Shown: in pieces, positions 16,851 through 28,234 of the stretch
Layout: each line of letters starts with the position of its first letter
How positions within the stretch are numbered: position 1 is the stretch's first letter
NCBI RefSeq assembly: GCF_001806325.1
Contig: NZ_CP017580.1
Span: forward strand, 3,658,001 to 3,722,000
DNA from: Curtobacterium sp. BH-2-1-1
Lineage (GTDB): Bacteria; Actinomycetota; Actinomycetes; Actinomycetales; Microbacteriaceae
DNA length: 64,000 bases
Reading direction: 5' to 3'
Position numbers and translations under genes: made by a program
Notes under the pieces: generated by a model
Told to the model about the DNA's origin: nothing
Seen by the model: the letters and a program-made list of their open reading frames with translations, nothing else
Databases searched by the model: none

Positions 16851-19445
16851 TTGCCAGCAACGTTCGGCCCGACCGGCGGCAACGACTCGTTCGACGAGTT
16901 CCTCGCCCGCCTGCTCGCGGCACAGGACTCCGGCGCCCAGCGATCCGTACCGCTGGGACGCCCGGTCGACATCACGCGACTGCTCAGCCGTCGCACCCAC
17001 GAGCTGCTCCAGCGCACCGCGGAGTTCGCGGCCGAGCAGGGGCAGCACGAGATCGACGCCCTGCACGTCCTGCACGTGCTCGTCCGCACCGACCCGTTCA
17101 CCGCGGTGCTCCGGCACGCCGGGGTCGACCCCGAGCAGTTCGCGGACGAGGTCGAGCAGCGCCTGCCGATTGCGGGCGAACCCCGCCAGCAGCCCGACGG
17201 TCGCCCGGCCCTGACCGGGACCGCACAGCGGATCCTGCTCGAGGCCACCCAGGCCGCCCGCGGGTTCGGCAGCACCTACACCGATCCCGAGCACGTCTTC
17301 TTCGCGCTCGTCATGGACCAGGACACCGTCACCGGGCAGCTGCTCGCCAGTGCCGGCGTCACCCCGCAGGTCATGCAGGACTACGCCGCGCAGGCCGCGG
17401 CGGCCGCCAGGGAGGGGCGCACGATGCCCACGAGCACCGACCAGACCAACGACACCGAGAGCGACACCCCGACGCTCGACCAGTTCGGCACCGACCTCAC
17501 CAAGCGGGCCCGCGACGGCCGCATCGACCCGGTGATCGGCCGCGCCGAGGAGATCGAGCAGACCGTCGAGATCCTGCTCCGTCGCACCAAGAACAACCCC
17601 GTCCTCATCGGCGAGCCCGGCGTCGGCAAGACCGCCATCGTCGAGGGACTCGCCCAGCGCATCGCCGACGGCGACGTGCCCGTGCTGCTCCAGGGCAAGC
17701 GCGTGGTCGCCCTCGACCTCGCCGGCATGCTCTCCGGCACGCGCTACCGCGGCGACTTCGAGGAGCGCCTCACGAAGGCGATGGACGAGATCGCGGCGCA
17801 CGCCGACGATCTCATCGTCTTCGTGGACGAGCTCCACACCGTCGTCGGCGCCGGTGGTGGCGGCGAGGGCGGTTCGATGGACGCCGGCAACATCCTCAAG
17901 CCCCGGCTGGCCCGTGGCGACCTGCACATGGTCGGCGCGACCACGCTGAACGAGTACCGCCGGATCGAGAAGGACGCCGCACTCGAGCGTCGCTTCCAGC
18001 CGGTCACGGTGGGGGAGCCGAGCGTCGAGGACGCCGTCGCGATCCTCACCGGACTCGCCCCGCGCTACGAGGAGCACCACAGCGTCACCTACACGCCGGA
18101 CGCCCTGCGCGCCTCGGTCGAGCTCTCGCACCGCTACGTCACCGACCGGCACCTGCCGGACAAGGCCATCGACCTCATCGACCAGGCCGGCGCACGTCGT
18201 CGCCTGGCCCTGTCGGGCGACGTCGACGTCGAGGCGCTCCGCGCACAGGTCGCGACGCTCACCGCGTCGAAGGACGCGGCCGTCGCCGAGGAGCACTACG
18301 AGGAAGCGTCGCGCCTGCGCGACGAGATCGACGGACTGGAGGCGCGGGTCACCGCCGCCGGATCGGCCGACGCAGGTCGCGCCTCCGGTCCGGAATCCGT
18401 GGGCACCTCGATCACGGAGGAGGACATCGCGGCCGTCGTGTCGCGTGCCACCGGGATCCCGGCGACCCGCCTGACGCAGGGCGACCGCTCCCGGCTCGCC
18501 GCGCTCGAGGACGAACTCCACGAGCGCGTCGTCGGCCAGGACGACGCCGTGCGGGCGATCGCGACCGCGGTGCGGCGCAGCCGGACCGGCATGGGCGACC
18601 CCCGTCGTCCGGTGGGCAGCTTCCTGTTCCTCGGTCCGACCGGTGTCGGCAAGACCGAGCTCGCGAAGGCGTTGGCCGGGTCGCTGTTCGGCGACGAGTC
18701 GGCGATGCTGCGCTTCGACATGAGCGAGTTCGGCGAGCGGCACACCGTGTCGCGGTTGGTCGGCGCCCCTCCCGGCTACGTCGGCTACGACGAGGCCGGG
18801 CAGCTGACCGAGCGTGTCCGTCGGAACCCGTACTCGGTCGTCCTGCTCGACGAGGTCGAGAAGGCGCACCCGGACGTGTTCAACCTGCTGTTGCAGGTGC
18901 TCGACGACGGTCGGCTGACGGACGGCCAGGGCCGCACGGTGGACTTCCGGAACACCGTCGTGATCATGACGTCGAACATCGGCTCGGAGTTCCTCGCGTC
19001 GCGCTCCGGTGCACTCGGCTTCGCGCCGGTCGGCTCCGGGGACGGGTTCGCCGGGGACGACCTGCGCGCCCGGGTCATGGGCAAGCTCCGTGAGGCGATG
19101 CGGCCGGAGTTCATCAACCGCATCGACGAGATCGTGCTGTTCCGCAAGCTGGACCGCTCGCAGATCGAGTCGATCGTCTCGCTCCTGCTCGAGGACACCG
19201 CGCTCCGCCTCGTCGCCCAGGGGATGACCCTGACGGTGACGGACGCCGCGGTCGGGTGGCTCGCCGAGCACGGCTACGAGCCGGAGTACGGCGCCCGCCC
19301 GCTCCGTCGGCTGATCCAGCGCGAGGTCGACGACCGCATCGCGAGCCTCGTGGTCGACGAGGCCGTGTCCGAGGGCGACACCGTCCGGGTCGACGTGGTC
19401 GACGGCGCGCTCGACGCCACGGTCACGGTCCCCGCCGCGGTCTAG
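16851..19445 (+). CDS. ATP-dependent Clp ATPase/disaggregase, ClpC/ClpB type
   Basis: 864 residues from TTG 16851, placed by GGAGG 5 bases upstream. Order: two Clp N-repeats (about 30-175), AAA D1 (Walker A GEPGVGKT near 257, Walker B VFVDELH), a short middle region with a UVR-like [15 protein letters not shown] helix pair (about 480), AAA D2 (GPTGVGKT near 597, sensor [13 protein letters not shown]). The short middle region resembles ClpC more than the long coiled coil of ClpB. HspR control, however, is known for clpB, clpX/lon and dnaK regulons, so the name is left open. A dispersed repeat copy (18377-18386) lies in the linker before D2. It unfolds aggregated or ClpP-destined proteins under heat stress. 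Confidence 0.85.
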   Translation: MPATFGPTGGNDSFDEFLARLLAAQDSGAQRSVPLGRPVDITRLLSRRTHELLQRTAEFAAEQGQHEIDALHVLHVLVRTDPFTAVLRHAGVDPEQFADEVEQRLPIAGEPRQQPDGRPALTGTAQRILLEATQAARGFGSTYTDPEHVFFALVMDQDTVTGQLLASAGVTPQVMQDYAAQAAAAAREGRTMPTSTDQTNDTESDTPTLDQFGTDLTKRARDGRIDPVIGRAEEIEQTVEILLRRTKNNPVLIGEPGVGKTAIVEGLAQRIADGDVPVLLQGKRVVALDLAGMLSGTRYRGDFEERLTKAMDEIAAHADDLIVFVDELHTVVGAGGGGEGGSMDAGNILKPRLARGDLHMVGATTLNEYRRIEKDAALERRFQPVTVGEPSVEDAVAILTGLAPRYEEHHSVTYTPDALRASVELSHRYVTDRHLPDKAIDLIDQAGARRRLALSGDVDVEALRAQVATLTASKDAAVAEEHYEEASRLRDEIDGLEARVTAAGSADAGRASGPESVGTSITEEDIAAVVSRATGIPATRLTQGDRSRLAALEDELHERVVGQDDAVRAIATAVRRSRTGMGDPRRPVGSFLFLGPTGVGKTELAKALAGSLFGDESAMLRFDMSEFGERHTVSRLVGAPPGYVGYDEAGQLTERVRRNPYSVVLLDEVEKAHPDVFNLLLQVLDDGRLTDGQGRTVDFRNTVVIMTSNIGSEFLASRSGALGFAPVGSGDGFAGDDLRARVMGKLREAMRPEFINRIDEIVLFRKLDRSQIESIVSLLLEDTALRLVAQGMTLTVTDAAVGWLAEHGYEPEYGARPLRRLIQREVDDRIASLVVDEAVSEGDTVRVDVVDGALDATVTVPAAV
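18371..18390 (-). repeat. Dispersed GGAGGCGCG repeat inside the Clp ATPase linker
   Basis: Read on the minus strand it begins GGAGGCGCGACCTGCGTCG. It encodes the low-complexity [10 protein letters not shown] segment between the UVR-like helices and D2, so insertion was tolerated in frame. Confidence 0.5.
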
Positions 19446-19462
19446 GCACCTCGTCCGCATCG

Positions 19463-19496
19463 AACGCCCCGGTACCCCTCGTGGGACCGGGGCGTT
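19463..19496. terminator. Intrinsic terminator after the Clp ATPase gene
   Basis: AACGCCCCGGT at 19463-19473 pairs with ACCGGGGCGTT at 19486-19496 (11 bp). It begins 17 bases after the stop and is followed by TCTGCGTGT. Confidence 0.75.
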
Positions 19497-19512
19497 CTGC
19501 GTGTCCGGCGTC

Positions 19513-19538
19513 CCCGAACTGTTCGGGAATGCAATTCC
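19513..19538. promoter_or_regulatory. Two overlapping palindromes in a 585-base spacer
   Basis: CCCGAACTGTTCGGG (19513-19527) runs directly into GGAATGCAATTCC (19526-19538). Downstream, TTGCGC and GATAGTGTT around 19559-19588 could be a promoter. The surrounding sequence is distinctly less GC-rich than the genes. Confidence 0.4.
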
Positions 19539-19639
19539 GGACGAATCTCGAGAAAAGGGTTGCGCGGGGAATACCGGTGTGGATAGTGTTCACGAGCAGC
19601 AATCACCGCGTCAGCACGAGACCGAGAGGGGGCCTGACC

Positions 19640-19711
19640 ATGATGTTCACCGAAACGACTCCGTTCCGTGGAATCCGTACGTCCGGCGGCACCCCGATCC
19701 GGGTCCGCTGA
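19640..19711 (+). CDS. Possible 23-residue micropeptide
   Basis: Begins MMFTETTPFRGIRTSGGTP and ends in a basic IRVR after an ATGATG start. GAGAGGGGGCC lies 6-16 bases upstream as a strong RBS, and a candidate promoter lies about 60 bases before it. No family is recognisable at this length. It could be a leader peptide or a real small protein. The remaining sequence to 20030 shows only a hairpin. Confidence 0.3.
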   Translation: MMFTETTPFRGIRTSGGTPIRVR

Positions 19712-19985
19712 CACGGGGCGTCCCACACCAGTCGCATCTCCGACCGGCCCGTCCGCGCTGAGGTCCTCCTCGCCGTCCGGTGCCGTTCCGACCCTCGGTC
19801 GCACTCGCCCGTCGCCCTCGCGGTGACGCACTCGGCGCGTGCCCGACACCGGTCGTGAATGTCGGTGGCCGGTGCGACGCTCCTTCCATCGGCAGCAATT
19901 CCTGACCGCACCCGTCGTGCATTCTTCGACGGGGCGCGGAATGCATTCTCGCGCATTCATCTCCCTTGCCCGCGTTCCGGGTAGT

Positions 19986-20004
19986 ACTGCCATGCCCTGG
20001 CAGT
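19986..20004. promoter_or_regulatory. Hairpin upstream of the 77-residue gene
   Basis: ACTGCCA-TGCCC-TGGCAGT, a perfect 7-bp stem and 5-base loop, 27 bases before the TTG start. It could be an operator or an mRNA leader structure. Confidence 0.35.
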
Positions 20005-20030
20005 CGTCGTCACGCCTGAAAGGCACCACC

Positions 20031-20264
20031 TTGTCAACGAAGACCGTCAACCGTCCCCCCGATACCCGTGCGGTGCGCCGTCGGGTCTCGCTCTCCGACC
20101 GCATCGCACTCCGCATCGGGATGTCCCTGATCATCTGGAGTCGTCGGACGCACCACGTGCGTCCGTCGGTCGACCTCGAGACCCGCCGGCGCCTCGAACA
20201 GGAGCGCGCCGCCCGCGAGGTCGCGTGGCTCACGCAGGTCGGCATGCTCAACCGCTGGCGCTGA
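20031..20264 (+). CDS. Small basic protein of unknown function
   Basis: 77 residues from TTG 20031, chosen because GAAAGG lies 7 bases upstream; the reading frame is open further 5' but without an RBS. Very basic (TRAVRRRVSLSDRIALRIG), with a short hydrophobic patch GMSLIIW and a C-terminal helix RRRLEQERAAREVAWL. It may bind nucleic acid or the membrane surface. No family recognised. It ends in a nearly pure G/C stretch (20268-20307) that can fold. Confidence 0.55.
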   Translation: MSTKTVNRPPDTRAVRRRVSLSDRIALRIGMSLIIWSRRTHHVRPSVDLETRRRLEQERAAREVAWLTQVGMLNRWR

Positions 20265-20313
20265 GCCGCGCGGCGCGGCGCGGCGCGCCGCGCGCGCCGC
20301 CCCGCGTCTGCCG

Positions 20314-20382
20314 CAGTGTGCGAGGTTCCGCCCTCCGTGCCCGGCCCCTGGCCCCGCACCGAGCGCGGGACCTCGCACACTG
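20314..20382. repeat. Long imperfect inverted repeat
   Basis: Arms CAGTGTGCGAGGTTCCGC (20314-20331) and GCGGGACCTCGCACACTG (20365-20382) pair over 18 positions with one mismatch around a 33-base loop. A related CCTCGCACGGTGCGG follows near 20419. It may act as a terminator between the 77-residue gene and apt. Confidence 0.6.
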
Positions 20383-20474
20383 TCATGCGAACCGCGCCCC
20401 CGCGCCCCGCGCGCCCCACCTCGCACGGTGCGGGGCGGGTCGGGCGCACCCCGCGCCTCCCGTACCGTTGTCGG

Positions 20475-21017
20475 GTGACCGAAACCGCAGCTGCACTCGT
20501 CGAACGCCTCACCGCCATCGTCCCGGACTTCCCGTCGCCAGGGATCCTGTTCCGCGACGTCACGCCGGTGTTCTCCGACGCCGTCGCGTTCGGCCGCGTG
20601 TGCGAGGCACTCGCAGCACCCTTCGCGATCGGCGAGGGCTTCGCCGCCGTCGCCGGCATCGAGGCCCGCGGCTTCGCGCTGGCCGGCGGGATCGCCGCGC
20701 AGCACCAGGTCGGCGTCCTCACCGTCCGGAAGGCGGGCAAGCTCCCCGGCGAGGTCCTCAGCGAGCAGTACGCGCTCGAGTACGGCGAGGCCGAGCTCGA
20801 GCTCCGCCCCGGGCAGCTGCCCGCGGGCACGCGCGTGCTCGTGGTCGACGACGTCCTCGCGACCGGGGGCACCGCGGCCGCGACCGTGACCCTGCTCGAG
20901 CGCGCCGGCTACGAGGCGATCGGCTTCGCCGCGCTGCTCGAACTCGACGGTCTGTCGGGTCGTGAGCGCCTCGAACCGCGCCTGCCCGTGCAGACCCTCG
21001 GCGCCGTCCCCGCGTGA
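20475..21017 (+). CDS. apt: Adenine phosphoribosyltransferase
   Basis: 180 residues. FPSPGILFRDVTPV (about 18-31), the GIEARGFALAGGIA motif near 60 and the PRPP-binding loop VLVVDDVLATGGTAAA (about 123-138) define APT, which salvages adenine to AMP. GTG 20475 lies 7 bases after TACCGT, supporting a leaderless start; the frame is open upstream but lacks conserved sequence. In many actinobacteria apt lies between secF and relA; here it is next to thrS. Confidence 0.93.
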   Translation: MTETAAALVERLTAIVPDFPSPGILFRDVTPVFSDAVAFGRVCEALAAPFAIGEGFAAVAGIEARGFALAGGIAAQHQVGVLTVRKAGKLPGEVLSEQYALEYGEAELELRPGQLPAGTRVLVVDDVLATGGTAAATVTLLERAGYEAIGFAALLELDGLSGRERLEPRLPVQTLGAVPA

Positions 21018-21079
21018 GCCTCGGCGGGCGCCCCGCGCACTAGTCTTGATCCACCATCCAACCGAGGAGTCCCATCATC

Positions 21080-23130
<2,051 letters not shown>

Positions 23131-23131
<1 letters not shown>

Positions 23132-23814
23132 TGACCCCTCCAGGAGGCACGGATCCCGTCGGTGGGACCGGTCGCGTCGACGACGCGGCCGGCCCCACCG
23201 CCGTTCCCGCTGCCGACCCGTCGGGTCCGGCCGGCGCGGCTGGCTCCGGCGGGGCGGACGACCCGCTCGTGATCCGCGACGCCTCGACCGGCGCCGCGGT
23301 GCCCGATGCGTTCCAGCGCCTCTGGAACCCGCACCGGATGGCGTACATCGACGCCGGGCGCGAGGGCAGGGGCCGCGGCCACGACGACGACTGCCCGTTC
23401 TGCGAGGCCCCGCACAAGTCTGACGAGGACGGCCTCATCGTCGCGCGGGGCGAGCACGCGTACGTCCTGCTCAACCTGTTCCCCTACAACAACGGGCACC
23501 TGCTCGTCTGCCCGTACCGCCACGTCCCGCTCTACGACGAGGCGACGCCGGACGAACTCCGCGAGATCGGCGAGCTCACCCAGACGGCGATGCGCGTCCT
23601 GCGTGCTGTGTCGCACTGCGACGGCTTCAACATCGGGATGAACCAGGGCGAGGTCGCCGGTGCCGGTGTGGCCGGCCACCTGCACCAGCACATCGTGCCG
23701 CGGTGGCAGTCGGACGCGAACTTCTTCCCGATCATCGCGCGGACGAAGTCGATGTCCCAGCTGCTCGGCGAGACCCGCCGACTCGTCGCCGAAGGGTGGC
23801 CGTCGGAGCACTAG
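23131..23814 (+). CDS. HIT-family nucleotide hydrolase/phosphorylase
   Basis: 227 residues. CPFC near 88-91 supplies a zinc half-site. The HIT triad GHLHQHIVPRW (about 182-192) is of the Ap4A-phosphorylase-like branch found next to thrS in actinobacteria. The first 50 or so residues are Gly/Pro/Ala-rich and start inside a dispersed repeat copy (23143-23152), so this extension may be recent; a later start is possible. Cotranscribed with thrS through the 1-base overlap. Confidence 0.87.
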
Positions 23815-23817
23815 ACT
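23812..23817 (+). promoter_or_regulatory. -10 box TAGACT for pdxST
   Basis: TAGACT overlaps the HIT stop codon and lies 9 bases before the pdxS ATG, implying a leaderless pdxST transcript. Confidence 0.45.
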
Positions 23818-23826
23818 GTCGGCATC

Positions 23827-24747
23827 ATGAGCGACAGCAGCAGCACCACGAGCACCCCCGGCACCTCGATCACCGGCTCGGACCGCGTCAAGCGCGGCCT
23901 CGCCGAGATGCTCAAGGGCGGCGTGATCATGGACGTCGTCGATGCCGAGCAGGCCCGCATCGCGGAAGAGGCCGGCGCGACTGCCGTCATGGCCCTCGAG
24001 CGCGTCCCCGCCGACATCCGCGCGCAGGGTGGCGTCGCCCGCATGTCCGACCCCTCGATGATCGAGGAGATCATCGCGAGCGTGTCGATCCCCGTCATGG
24101 CGAAGGCCCGCATCGGCCACTTCGTCGAGGCGCAGGTGCTGCAGGAGCTCGGCGTCGACTACATCGACGAGTCCGAGGTGCTGTCGCCGGCCGACTACGT
24201 CAACCACATCGACAAGTGGAACTTCACCACCCCCTTCGTCTGCGGTGCGACCAACCTGGGCGAGGCGCTCCGTCGCATCACCGAGGGCGCGGCCATGATC
24301 CGCTCCAAGGGTGAGGCCGGCACGGGTGACGTGTCCGAGGCCACCAAGCACATCCGCACGATCAACAAGGAGATCGCGGCGCTGCGCCACCTCAAGGAAG
24401 ACGAGCTCTACGTCGCCGCGAAGGACCTGCAGGCCCCGTTCGACATCGTGAAGGAGGTCGCGCAGACCGGCAAGCTCCCCGTGGTGCTCTTCACCGCCGG
24501 TGGCGTCGCGACCCCGGCCGACGCCGCGATGATGATGCAGCTCGGCGCGGACGGCGTGTTCGTCGGCTCCGGCATCTTCAAGTCCGGCGACCCGGCCAAG
24601 CGTGCCGCCGCGATCGTCAAGGCAACGACCTTCCACGACGACCCCAAGGTCATCGCCGAGGTCTCCCGCGGTCTGGGCGAGGCGATGGTCGGCATCAACG
24701 TCGCCGACGTCCCCGCACCGCACCGTCTCGCCGAGCGCGGCTGGTGA
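23827..24747 (+). CDS. pdxS: Pyridoxal 5'-phosphate synthase, lyase subunit
   Basis: 306 residues. Typical PdxS sequence throughout: [20 protein letters not shown], then [34 protein letters not shown] (the catalytic Lys, about 95), and [19 protein letters not shown]. It builds PLP from ribose 5-phosphate, glyceraldehyde 3-phosphate and ammonia supplied by PdxT. The stop overlaps the pdxT start. Confidence 0.97.
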   Translation: MSDSSSTTSTPGTSITGSDRVKRGLAEMLKGGVIMDVVDAEQARIAEEAGATAVMALERVPADIRAQGGVARMSDPSMIEEIIASVSIPVMAKARIGHFVEAQVLQELGVDYIDESEVLSPADYVNHIDKWNFTTPFVCGATNLGEALRRITEGAAMIRSKGEAGTGDVSEATKHIRTINKEIAALRHLKEDELYVAAKDLQAPFDIVKEVAQTGKLPVVLFTAGGVATPADAAMMMQLGADGVFVGSGIFKSGDPAKRAAAIVKATTFHDDPKVIAEVSRGLGEAMVGINVADVPAPHRLAERGW

Positions 24748-25337
24748 GCGCCCGGCCCCGCATCGGGGTCCTCGCGCTGCAGGGCGACTTCCGTGAGCAC
24801 ATCGCGTCGCTGACGGAACTCGGTGCCGACGTGGTGCCGCTCCGTCGCCCGGAGGAGATCGGCGCCCTCGACGGCGTCGTCATCCCGGGCGGGGAGTCGA
24901 GCGTCATGGACAAGCTCGCGCGTGCCTTCGGCGTTGCCGAGCCGCTGTCCGAGGCGATCCGCGGCGGGCTACCGACCTACGGCACCTGCGCGGGCATGAT
25001 CATGCTCTCCTCGCGCATCGCCGCCGGCATCCCCGGGCAGCAGACGCTCGACGTGCTCGACACGACGGTGCGCCGCAACGCCTTCGGCAGCCAGAACGAC
25101 TCGTTCGAGATCGACATCCCGATGCCGGCCCTCGGTGAGGCCCCGGTGCACGCGGTGTTCATCCGCGCGCCCGTGGTGGAGCAGCACGGCCCCGGGGTCG
25201 ACGTCCTCGGCGCGCTCCCCGACGGGCAGGTCGTCGCGGTCCAGCAGGGCGCCGTCATCGCGAGCGCGTTCCACCCCGAGGTCGCCGGCGAGGACCGCTT
25301 CCACCGGCGCTTCCTCGACCTCGTCCGCGCCGCCTGA
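24744..25337 (+). CDS. pdxT: Pyridoxal 5'-phosphate synthase, glutaminase subunit
   Basis: 197 residues, class I glutamine amidotransferase fold: [13 protein letters not shown] at the N-terminus, IPGGESS (about 49), the nucleophile in [10 protein letters not shown] (about 78-87) and the His-Glu pair in [13 protein letters not shown] (about 173). It releases ammonia into PdxS. GTG start within a GTGA overlap with pdxS. Confidence 0.96.
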   Translation: MSARPRIGVLALQGDFREHIASLTELGADVVPLRRPEEIGALDGVVIPGGESSVMDKLARAFGVAEPLSEAIRGGLPTYGTCAGMIMLSSRIAAGIPGQQTLDVLDTTVRRNAFGSQNDSFEIDIPMPALGEAPVHAVFIRAPVVEQHGPGVDVLGALPDGQVVAVQQGAVIASAFHPEVAGEDRFHRRFLDLVRAA

Positions 25338-25364
25338 CGCCGACCAGCCGGTCGCTCGACGGGG

Positions 25365-26822
25365 TCAGGCCACTCCGGCGGCGACCAGCACCTGCACCAC
25401 GACGGCCCGGACGGCGAACACGCCGAACCCGAGGGTGATCACGGCGTACACGACGAGCCGAGCGCGCCGCGGCCGGCCCACGGCACGCAGGATCTCCGCC
25501 GCGCTCTGCAGCACGAACACTCGTGTGGCGAGGAGCAGCGGGACGGCGGCCACGGCCCACGTCCCCGTGGTCGGTGCCGCCAGCGCGACGATGCCCCAGG
25601 TCACGAGCGCGGCGAAGCCGGCGATGTACGCACCACCGCGGTCGTTCTCCTCCTTGCGACGCCGTCCGCGGTCGGCGACGAGCCCGTCCCACAGCCCGGA
25701 CCGCACCTGACGACGGCGTTGCACGATCGTGGTGACGTCCTGCGCAGCGGACTGCAGCAGCAGCGCGACGGCGAGCACGGTGACGATGGTCGTGTACCCG
25801 TCGCCGGCGGGTGGGACGATGCCGGCGAGCAGGAGCACCGCTCCGGCGGCGCCGGCGATCCAGGTGAGTGCCGCGACGCCGAGCACGACGGGCACGAGCG
25901 GGACCCGCCGCATCGTCCGGAGGAGCAGTCCGCGCGGGAACTTCGCGAACGAGTGCACCTCCACGAAGCAGACCCAGAGCGCCGCGATGCCGGTCAGGGT
26001 CCACCCGAGCGTCTTCGTGACGACGTTCGCACCGCCCCCGGCAGCGATGTGGGCGCCGAGCACCGTCACGACGAGGGACCAGGCGACGACGCCGACCGGC
26101 ACGGACACGAGGCTCCAGAGCCCATCGTCCACACGCCGGCGGGCCTCCCACGACGTCGGGTGCTGCGCGAGGACCCGAGCGGACTGCGCGACCCGCTCGG
26201 ACAGCTGCAGGACCGACCCGGCCGCGAGCATCACCCACTCGTCGTTCGGGTCGAGCTCGAGTGCTCGGTCCATGGCCTCGCGTGCCCGTGGCGCGAGGGC
26301 CGCGTCGGTCCACGAGAGGGCGCGGTAGCACTGCGCCGCGTCGGCGAACAGCCGGGCGTCGTGGGGTGCGAGCTCGAGCGCGCGGTCGAGGGCTGCCGCG
26401 GACCGGGCGACGTCCGCCGTCGGCCACGCGGCTTCCTCCGCTGCGGACCGCTTCGCGTGCGACCAGCGTGTGTGTGCGAACGCCCACAGCAGGTGCGCGG
26501 TCGCCCAGTCCGGCCGGCGCTCGCGCAGTTCCTCGGCCGCGGCCTTCGCCGCCTGGCGCTCGTTCGCGTCGAGCATCGCGTTCACCCGGGCGGACAGTGC
26601 GGTGGCGTTGTCGGGGTCGAGCGCGAGGGCGCGCTCGGCGGCGGTGCGACTGGCGGCGTGGTCGTGGCGCGCACGTTCCGCCCGTGCGAGCGTCGCCCAC
26701 AGCCGGGGGTCGTCCGGTGTGCTCGCGACGGCGGCGGTGAGCACGGCCCGCGCCTCGTCCGGGCGCTTGAAGCCCAGGAGCGCGTCGGCGCGCTCGACCA
26801 CGACGTCGACCGCGTCGGGCAT
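25365..26822 (-). CDS. TPR-containing polytopic membrane protein, partner of the AAA ATPase
   Basis: 485 residues. The N-terminal half (about 1-235) holds at least four tetratricopeptide units (RPDEARAVLTAAVASTPDDP; RTAAERALALDPDNATALSA; AALDRALELAPHDARLFADA; AREAMDRALELDPNDEWVML). The second half has about six hydrophobic helices separated by basic loops. ATG 26822 overlaps the stop of the AAA ATPase gene (ATGA), so the products are made together. The ATPase also starts with a TPR-like helix pair. No named family; a membrane-tethered scaffold or client adaptor for the ATPase is an inference. Confidence 0.72.
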   Translation of the reverse strand: MPDAVDVVVERADALLGFKRPDEARAVLTAAVASTPDDPRLWATLARAERARHDHAASRTAAERALALDPDNATALSARVNAMLDANERQAAKAAAEELRERRPDWATAHLLWAFAHTRWSHAKRSAAEEAAWPTADVARSAAALDRALELAPHDARLFADAAQCYRALSWTDAALAPRAREAMDRALELDPNDEWVMLAAGSVLQLSERVAQSARVLAQHPTSWEARRRVDDGLWSLVSVPVGVVAWSLVVTVLGAHIAAGGGANVVTKTLGWTLTGIAALWVCFVEVHSFAKFPRGLLLRTMRRVPLVPVVLGVAALTWIAGAAGAVLLLAGIVPPAGDGYTTIVTVLAVALLLQSAAQDVTTIVQRRRQVRSGLWDGLVADRGRRRKEENDRGGAYIAGFAALVTWGIVALAAPTTGTWAVAAVPLLLATRVFVLQSAAEILRAVGRPRRARLVVYAVITLGFGVFAVRAVVVQVLVAAGVA

Positions 26823-28102
26823 CAGAGCTGCTTCTCCTCGCGGAGCCACTCGACCATGTCGTCGTACTCACCGCTGCCGTTGGAGTACTCCGCGACGTTG
26901 CGGGCGGTCTGCACCCAGGGGCCGATCGACGGCTTGACCTCCTTGAGGGCGGCGCGCATGTCGTCCATCCGCATCGGCCGCACCGACCCGGTCCGGATCG
27001 ACTCCGTCATCGCCTTCTCCGCCGCGGTGGTCACGAGGTGCTCCAGGTCGGCGCCGGAGAAGCCCTTCGTGCGACGGACGAGGTCGCCGAGGTCGATGCC
27101 CTCGATCGGCCGTCGGCGGAGGTGGACACGGAGGATCGCCTCGCGGGCGTCGTCGTCCGGTGGGCGCACGAGGACCATCCGGTCGAAGCGTCCCGGTCGC
27201 TTCAGCGCGGCGTCGACCTCCCACGGGTGGTTCGTGGCCGCGAGGACGTAGACCCCGTCGTTCTGCGAGTCGACCCCGTCCATCTCGACGAGGATCTGGT
27301 TGACGACGTTCCGGAACGACGAGAACGTGTTCCCGCTCCGCTTCGCGCCGATCGCGTCCATCTCGTCGAAGAACAGCACGGCCGGCGCGTGCTCGCGGGC
27401 CGTGCGGAACACCCGGTGGATGTTCTTCTCGCTCTCGCCGATGAACCGGTCGAGCACGTCGCTGAGCGTGACGGAGATGAAGTGCGCCCCGAGCTCACCG
27501 GCGATCGCGCGGGCGAGGAACGTCTTGCCGCAGCCGGGCGGACCGTACAGCAGCAAGCCGCCGCGGAGCTTCTTGCCGAACGCGGCAGCGATCTCGGGGT
27601 GCGCCATCGGCTGCAGGAACGACTCGTCGATCCGCCGCTTCACGACCTCGAGCCCGCCGACGTCGGCGAGTCGGACGGTCTCGCGGCGGAGTTCCGCCAC
27701 CGGGTCGGCGTCCTCGGCGGTCTCGGCAGCCTCGGCCACGAGCTCCTCGTCGTGCTCGGCCACGACCCGCTCGACGAACGGCGGCTCGGTCGGGTTCGCG
27801 ATCGACGCTTCGAGCTCGGACCAGTCGATGTCCTCGTGCCGGTCGCTCGGTGCCGGCGGCGCCCCTGCCGGAACCGCGGCTGGCGTCGATCCTGGCGGCT
27901 CCGCTGCCGCGAGGGCCGCGCGCCGGACGACCGCCGTCGCCGCATCGTCCTCCGGTGCCTCGCGCAGCACGACGCTCGCCTGCTCGATCGCCTCGCCGTG
28001 CCGGCCGGCGTCGGCGAGCAGCTCGGCGTAGCGGACCCGGAGGGTCCGGTCGTCGGGGAGCGCCTGGACGGCGGCCTCGAGTGCGGACAGCGGATCGGTC
28101 AT
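26822..28102 (-). CDS. AAA+ ATPase (FtsH/Cdc48-type single AAA module)
   Basis: 426 residues. TPR-like helices at 1-60, an acidic linker to about 150, DVGGLEVVKRRIDESFLQPM, Walker A GPPGCGKT (about 186), Walker B VLFFDEMDAIG (about 243), the second region of homology with AATNHPWEVDAAL and GRFDRM, and a C-terminal helical lid with GFSGADLEHL. No protease or transmembrane domain, so it is not FtsH. RBS AGGGGG precedes the ATG. It leads a two-gene operon with the TPR membrane protein, inserted between pdxT and yebC. Substrates unknown. Confidence 0.8.
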   Translation of the reverse strand: MTDPLSALEAAVQALPDDRTLRVRYAELLADAGRHGEAIEQASVVLREAPEDDAATAVVRRAALAAAEPPGSTPAAVPAGAPPAPSDRHEDIDWSELEASIANPTEPPFVERVVAEHDEELVAEAAETAEDADPVAELRRETVRLADVGGLEVVKRRIDESFLQPMAHPEIAAAFGKKLRGGLLLYGPPGCGKTFLARAIAGELGAHFISVTLSDVLDRFIGESEKNIHRVFRTAREHAPAVLFFDEMDAIGAKRSGNTFSSFRNVVNQILVEMDGVDSQNDGVYVLAATNHPWEVDAALKRPGRFDRMVLVRPPDDDAREAILRVHLRRRPIEGIDLGDLVRRTKGFSGADLEHLVTTAAEKAMTESIRTGSVRPMRMDDMRAALKEVKPSIGPWVQTARNVAEYSNGSGEYDDMVEWLREEKQL

Positions 28103-28234
28103 GCGTTCCCCCTGGGTCGTCCCGGTGCTGCGCCCATCGTACGTGCGTCGACGGGCCCGCCCGCGAGGCGGGGCCGCACCGTGCCTCCAGGCCGCTAAGC
28201 TGGACGGGACTTTCCGCAAGACGCAAGGAGCACC

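Noticed and set aside
16830..19460. An 876-codon open frame antisense to the Clp ATPase
   Set aside because: It mirrors the Clp gene, has no recognisable domain, no RBS, and its composition is the expected shadow of GC-rich third positions. The sense frame is a complete Clp protein.
19513..19527. CCCGAACTGTTCGGG as a LexA (SOS) box
   Set aside because: Actinobacterial SOS boxes have CGAAC and GTTCG separated by four bases; here the gap is one.
21018..21079. T-box or riboswitch before thrS, and any before pdxS
   Set aside because: The spacers are only 62 and 12 bases and contain a promoter and RBS, or a -10 box; no room for such a structure.
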